Source of the DNA: Algibacter_G agarivorans
GTDB taxonomy: Bacteria > Bacteroidota > Bacteroidia > Flavobacteriales > Flavobacteriaceae
Assembly: GCF_039543245.1 (NCBI RefSeq)
Contig: NZ_BAABJJ010000021.1
Location: 1-53,688 of the forward strand
DNA: 53,688 nt
Reading direction: 5' to 3'
In this document: one piece after another, positions 50,860 to 53,688 of the stretch
Numbering within the stretch: position 1 is the first letter of the stretch
How the letters are laid out: the number at the start of each line of letters is the position of its first letter
Position numbers and translations under genes: made by a program
Notes under the pieces: generated by a model
The model's database searches: none
The model's input: the letters and a program-made list of their open reading frames with translations, nothing else
Told to the model about the DNA's origin: nothing

Positions 50860-52467
50860 ATGAAAAATAAAATTCAACCTTTAGGAATATGCATAGCATT
50901 GCTTCTATTAAGCATGCACCAAGTAGTTTACGCACAAAACAAACTAGCTGAAAAAGAAAATGCCAGTGAAGTCGATCAAATTGAACAGGCAAAAAAGTCA
51001 GGTAAAACTTTCAAAGAAGAATGGCCTTCCATTGCCAAACATTCTGTTCCTGAATGGTTCCGAGATGCCAAGTTTGGTATTTTTACTTGTATTGGCCCAG
51101 CTACTTTAGCCACTCAAAATAAAACCACAGAATGGTATGGATGGGCTATGTACGATACCATAGGTGTATATTGGAATAATGCCCCTAGAGGAGAAGCTAA
51201 ACCATCTGGAGAATTTCTTAGACATAAGGAATTATTTGGTGGCGATCAAAACGAGGTAGGATATAAAGATATCATCAAGCAATTTAATCCAACTAAATTC
51301 AATGCTGAAGAGTGGGCTGACCTCTTTGACAAAGCTGGTGCAAAATTCATGGGACCAATTGGTGTATTTCACGATAATTATCTAAACTGGGATTCTGATA
51401 TTAGCCGTTGGAATAGCAAAGACATGGCTGGAATTGACATTACTGGAGAACTTGAAAAAGCCATACGCAAGCGTAACATGAAATACCTCATTACTTACCA
51501 TCACGCTTTTACTTGGTATTGGTATTATCATTCTTTTGCTTTTGACGGGGGAATAACAGGTAATGAAGACCTTTACGGAAAAGTCCATGGATTTTCGCCG
51601 GATAGTGATAGCTTTGAACCTTATCCCGATGCTGATTTTGAACAACGTTGGTTCGATATTCTAAAAGAGTCAGCTGACAAATATTCTCCAGATTTATTTT
51701 GGTTTGATATGGGCTTGGAATTGCTAAGCGACAATATCCGTAAAAAAGCATTTGCTTATTTACTAAACGAAGCAGAGCAAAAAAAGAAGGAAATTGGTTT
51801 GTGTTACAAAATAAAGTTCGACGTTTGCATTCCTCCTAAGGCAGGTATCCTAGATTATGAAAAGGGACGTTCAACGGGACTACGTGCAGACCCTTGGTTG
51901 AGTGACACACCTTTGGGAGGCTGGTTTTATAATGGCCGTAAATCGCGTTCGCCCGAGGCTATTGTAGAGATTCTTTGCGATGTAGTTAGCAAAAATGGAT
52001 GTTTGCTTCTCGATGTTAGTCCCAAGTCTGATGGAACTATTCCTGAAGATCAGAAAGAAACTTTATTGGGGATTGGTAAGTGGTTAGATATGAACGGTGA
52101 GGCTATTTACAATACGCGTCCCTGGAAAATTGATGGTGAAGGTCCTACTACTTTAAAGAAGGATGACCATTTTAATGAAAATTGGGAAGCTATTTATACA
52201 GATGATGACATTCGATATACAACAAGTAAAGATGAAAATACACTTTATGTTATTGTTCTAGATCGCCCAACTAAAGGTAAAATAACAGCAAAAATGTTGT
52301 CGACTATTTTACCATACTTCGATAAGGAAATAGTAAATATTAGCTTAATTGGCTCTGATGAAAAAGTAGAGTGGAATAGAGATGTTTATGGTTTAGAACT
52401 TTCGTTTCCTGATAACCACCCAGGCAAACATGCTTTTTGCTATAAAGTTAAATTGGTAACAAAATAA
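50860..52467 (+). CDS. Alpha-L-fucosidase (GH29), second of a tandem pair
   Basis: 535 residues with a signal peptide ending near VVYAQ. It shares with its neighbour EEWPSIA(K/R)HS, WFRDAKFGI, DLFWFDMGLELLSD (nucleophile Asp), LGGWFYNGRKSRS and SKNGCLLLDVSPK. It differs around the acceptor site: FTCIGPATLATQNKTTEWYGW against FTHFGPAVLATQHKTTEWWGW-type sequence. That suggests a change of linkage or substrate after duplication. Both belong to a 5.8 kb cassette with the LuxR-type regulator. Confidence 0.9.
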   Translation: MKNKIQPLGICIALLLLSMHQVVYAQNKLAEKENASEVDQIEQAKKSGKTFKEEWPSIAKHSVPEWFRDAKFGIFTCIGPATLATQNKTTEWYGWAMYDTIGVYWNNAPRGEAKPSGEFLRHKELFGGDQNEVGYKDIIKQFNPTKFNAEEWADLFDKAGAKFMGPIGVFHDNYLNWDSDISRWNSKDMAGIDITGELEKAIRKRNMKYLITYHHAFTWYWYYHSFAFDGGITGNEDLYGKVHGFSPDSDSFEPYPDADFEQRWFDILKESADKYSPDLFWFDMGLELLSDNIRKKAFAYLLNEAEQKKKEIGLCYKIKFDVCIPPKAGILDYEKGRSTGLRADPWLSDTPLGGWFYNGRKSRSPEAIVEILCDVVSKNGCLLLDVSPKSDGTIPEDQKETLLGIGKWLDMNGEAIYNTRPWKIDGEGPTTLKKDDHFNENWEAIYTDDDIRYTTSKDENTLYVIVLDRPTKGKITAKMLSTILPYFDKEIVNISLIGSDEKVEWNRDVYGLELSFPDNHPGKHAFCYKVKLVTK

Positions 52468-52814
52468 AGTTATAAGGAAAGTACTCATAGTAATCTAATT
52501 TGTGTACCTACTCATACGTATTTTACAGTGGAATTAGTTCTCCTTTGTAATTGGATGATAAGGCAATTTAAAATATAGACAGAACATAGTCCTACCTATT
52601 TGTAAGCACATTGGCAAATCTGCACAAGAAATATGCACTAAAACCACTCGCCAAAGAGCTTACAAATCCATTCCAGTTTACCCACGGGACATTACGGTTT
52701 AACCCCTCACAAAAAAACAAAATAAATTCGTTATTCGTAGTCAACTTCAGTGCATTAAGATAAAATAACAAGAGTAGTGCTAAACATTAAACTGATAAGC
52801 CTTGAATAAACACC
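52468..52814. other. Gene-free end of cassette 9 with a long palindrome
   Basis: No gene. ATTTGTAAGC (52598-52607) pairs with GCTTACAAAT (52658-52667); within it TTGGC (52611-52615) pairs with GCCAA (52650-52654) and TGCA with TGCA. The nested hairpin of 70 bases could be a terminator-like structure or a degenerate recombination site. Confidence 0.45.
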
Positions 52815-52951
52815 TACATACAACAATGGGTATAAAAAATTGCTTAATTCAATAAAATAGAATGTTTCTAAAACATAAATAACTTAAATTTAAACATCGG
52901 AAAATTGCGGTTTCAAATCCGCAACTTTCCATACCCTAAACCGTCAGTGGC
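52815..52951 (+). repeat. attC-like site 9
   Basis: TACATACAAC is complementary over ten bases to GTTGTATGTA at 47124. Stem GGGTAT/ATACCC here, with a second stem TTGCGG/CCGCAA. The right end reads CCGTCAGTGGC, so the final GTT is changed to GTC. Confidence 0.75.
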
Positions 52952-52978
52952 AATTAAACAAACTTCTGCAAAAAATTA

Positions 52979-53608
52979 ATGATGATGAATAAAAAATTGA
53001 ATTCTAATAACCAAACATCATTTTGGAATGTGATTTTAATAATGGTCTTTCTTATTGCACTATTCTATATTTCTAGAGATTTAGAACATTATGGCATGAA
53101 AGAAGAAACATTAGGAAGGTTTTGGAATGTAAAGTGGTGGCTTATTTGTCACCTTACAACAGCAATAGTTGCAGTGATTTTAGGACCACTACAATTTTGG
53201 AAATGGTTTAGAAATAGAAATATTAAACTTCATCGACAGCTCGGAAAAATTTACATTCTCTCGATAATTATTACTTCATTGTGTTCATCTTATTTGGCTT
53301 GGAATACTGCAATCAAAATACATTTTACATGGGCACTAACATTACAAGTAGCTGCAGTCATTTGGATTATAACAGTTCTTATGGCATATCGAACTGCCAA
53401 ATTGAAAAGAATTCAACAGCATAAAGAGTGGATGATTCGAAGTTATATTGTAACGATGGTTTTTATATCTTTTCGGTTTTTTAATGATTATTTTGAGGCA
53501 GCTCAAATAGGGACATTTATTGAGAGAGCAGCTACCATTGGATACTTGGCTACCTTCTTACCACTATTCTTGTCAGAATTAGTTTTTCAATGGAATAGAA
53601 AGAAATAA
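52979..53608 (+). CDS. DUF2306 membrane protein
   Basis: 209 residues with about six membrane helices. The DUF2306 hallmark is present: LGPLQFWKWFRNRNIKLHRQLGKIYILS, that is GPLQF followed by HRxxGxxY. A second conserved histidine lies in QQHKEWMIRSY near residue 145. The conserved histidines suggest a redox or haem-linked membrane function, but none is proven. Two further ATGs follow within six bases. Sole gene of the last cassette in the window. Confidence 0.8.
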   Translation: MMMNKKLNSNNQTSFWNVILIMVFLIALFYISRDLEHYGMKEETLGRFWNVKWWLICHLTTAIVAVILGPLQFWKWFRNRNIKLHRQLGKIYILSIIITSLCSSYLAWNTAIKIHFTWALTLQVAAVIWIITVLMAYRTAKLKRIQQHKEWMIRSYIVTMVFISFRFFNDYFEAAQIGTFIERAATIGYLATFLPLFLSELVFQWNRKK

Positions 53609-53619
53609 AAGCCACTAAT
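53609..53619 (+). repeat. Start of attC-like site 10, interrupted
   Basis: AAGCCACTAAT matches the complement of the cassette start GTCAGTGGC (52943) at seven of nine bases. The usual AAC-arm-stem sequence does not follow; foreign sequence begins at once. Confidence 0.45.
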
Positions 53620-53688
53620 CGAGTAGACGGCTGACTACCAAAAGATAGCCAGTGCGCCTCTCACACCACCGTACGTACGGGTCTCGTA
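53617..53688 (-). mobile_element. 3' end of a group II intron (probably class IIC)
   Basis: Read on the minus strand, the edge contains TACGAGACCCGTACGTACGG and then TGGTGTGAGAGGCGC, as in domain V and the following linker of bacterial group II introns. After that come a hairpin (CTATCTTTTGGTAG) and the terminal segment CAGCCGTCTACTCGAT. Only about 70 bases are inside the window, so the reverse transcriptase and the 5' end are not seen. It is inserted at an attC-like site, as class IIC-attC introns are. Confidence 0.6.

Larger units (their letters stand above)
33909..53619 (+). mobile_element. Integron-like gene cassette array
   Basis: At least nine cassettes can be delimited, from 0.8 to 5.8 kb. 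Each starts with GTT plus six or seven bases and closes with a palindromic site that begins with the complement of that start. The complementarity is exact in seven cassettes (starts 33909, 34742, 35656, 37352, 38185, 39056, 47124). It is 8 of 9 in the cassette starting at 41731 and weaker in the last (52943). Most genes point away from the recombinase. Functions are unrelated between cassettes. An IS110 copy and a group II intron end interrupt two sites. Confidence 0.8.

Noticed and set aside
33897..52951. CRISPR array
   Set aside because: The recurring sites are long palindromes 0.8-5.8 kb apart with genes between them. There are no short regular spacers and no cas genes.
34616..52951. Palindromes as simple transcription terminators or REP elements
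   Set aside because: A terminator would not explain why the outer bases of each palindrome match the complement of the start of the same segment up to 5.7 kb away.

Overview
The window comes from a member of the Bacteroidota, most likely a marine-type Flavobacteriaceae. It is AT-rich, its promoters are of the TTG-N19-TAnnTTTG kind, and it carries peptide (POT) transporters beside a dipeptidyl peptidase IV, a class II HMG-CoA reductase with a GYDIA-type GHMP kinase, and short flavobacterial intergenic palindromes. No rRNA, tRNA or CRISPR array was recognised.

Region 1 (1-32200) is mostly housekeeping. It holds an OppC-type permease and a Prc-like protease; a surE / small membrane protein / lpxB / NlpC-P60 / comEC run, convergent with a thioredoxin-like gene; a DPP IV plus two POT transporters (peptide cleavage and uptake); mevalonate-pathway genes; a GH3 beta-glucosidase; mdh; a beta-barrel protein; gyrB; a porin; and a compact gatC-like / gatA / gatB-aspS operon. 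The last gene is a single 1112-codon reading frame joining GatB to a complete aspartyl-tRNA synthetase, with an array of four GACGGAA heptamers in the linker.

Region 2 (32200-53688) is accessory DNA and looks like an integron built on an unusual recombinase. A tyrosine recombinase (32637-33782) is followed by an attI-like half site at 33897-33911 and then by a series of cassettes. Cassettes are separated by 125-155 bp imperfect palindromes that begin with AAC and end with GTT. In nearly every cassette the first nine to ten bases (GTT...) are the exact reverse complement of the bases (...AAC) that open its own terminal palindrome, as in integron cassettes and their attC sites. The palindrome stems show compensatory changes (GTGTAT/ATACAC, GCGGTAA/TTACCGC, GGGTAT/ATACCC), so structure is conserved rather than sequence. 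The recombinase lacks the extra segment that marks IntI and points in the same direction as the cassettes.

Cassette contents, in order: two small unknown genes; a CPBP protease; a four-gene cassette (WYL-like and DUF6680-like proteins among them); a HEPN-like protein; a DUF1349 protein; a YwqK/MORN-type repeat protein; an IS110 copy with a frameshift lying in a damaged site; a 5.4 kb cassette with a complete TetR-controlled oxidative or electrophile stress operon (AhpD-like, NTF2-like, epoxide-hydrolase-like, GAPDH, OsmC, Dps, flavin oxidase-like); a 5.8 kb cassette with a LuxR-TPR regulator and two GH29 fucosidases; and a DUF2306 membrane protein. The last site is interrupted at the window edge by what looks like the 3' end of a group IIC intron. 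IS110-family elements and group IIC introns are both known to enter true attC sites elsewhere, which supports the integron reading.
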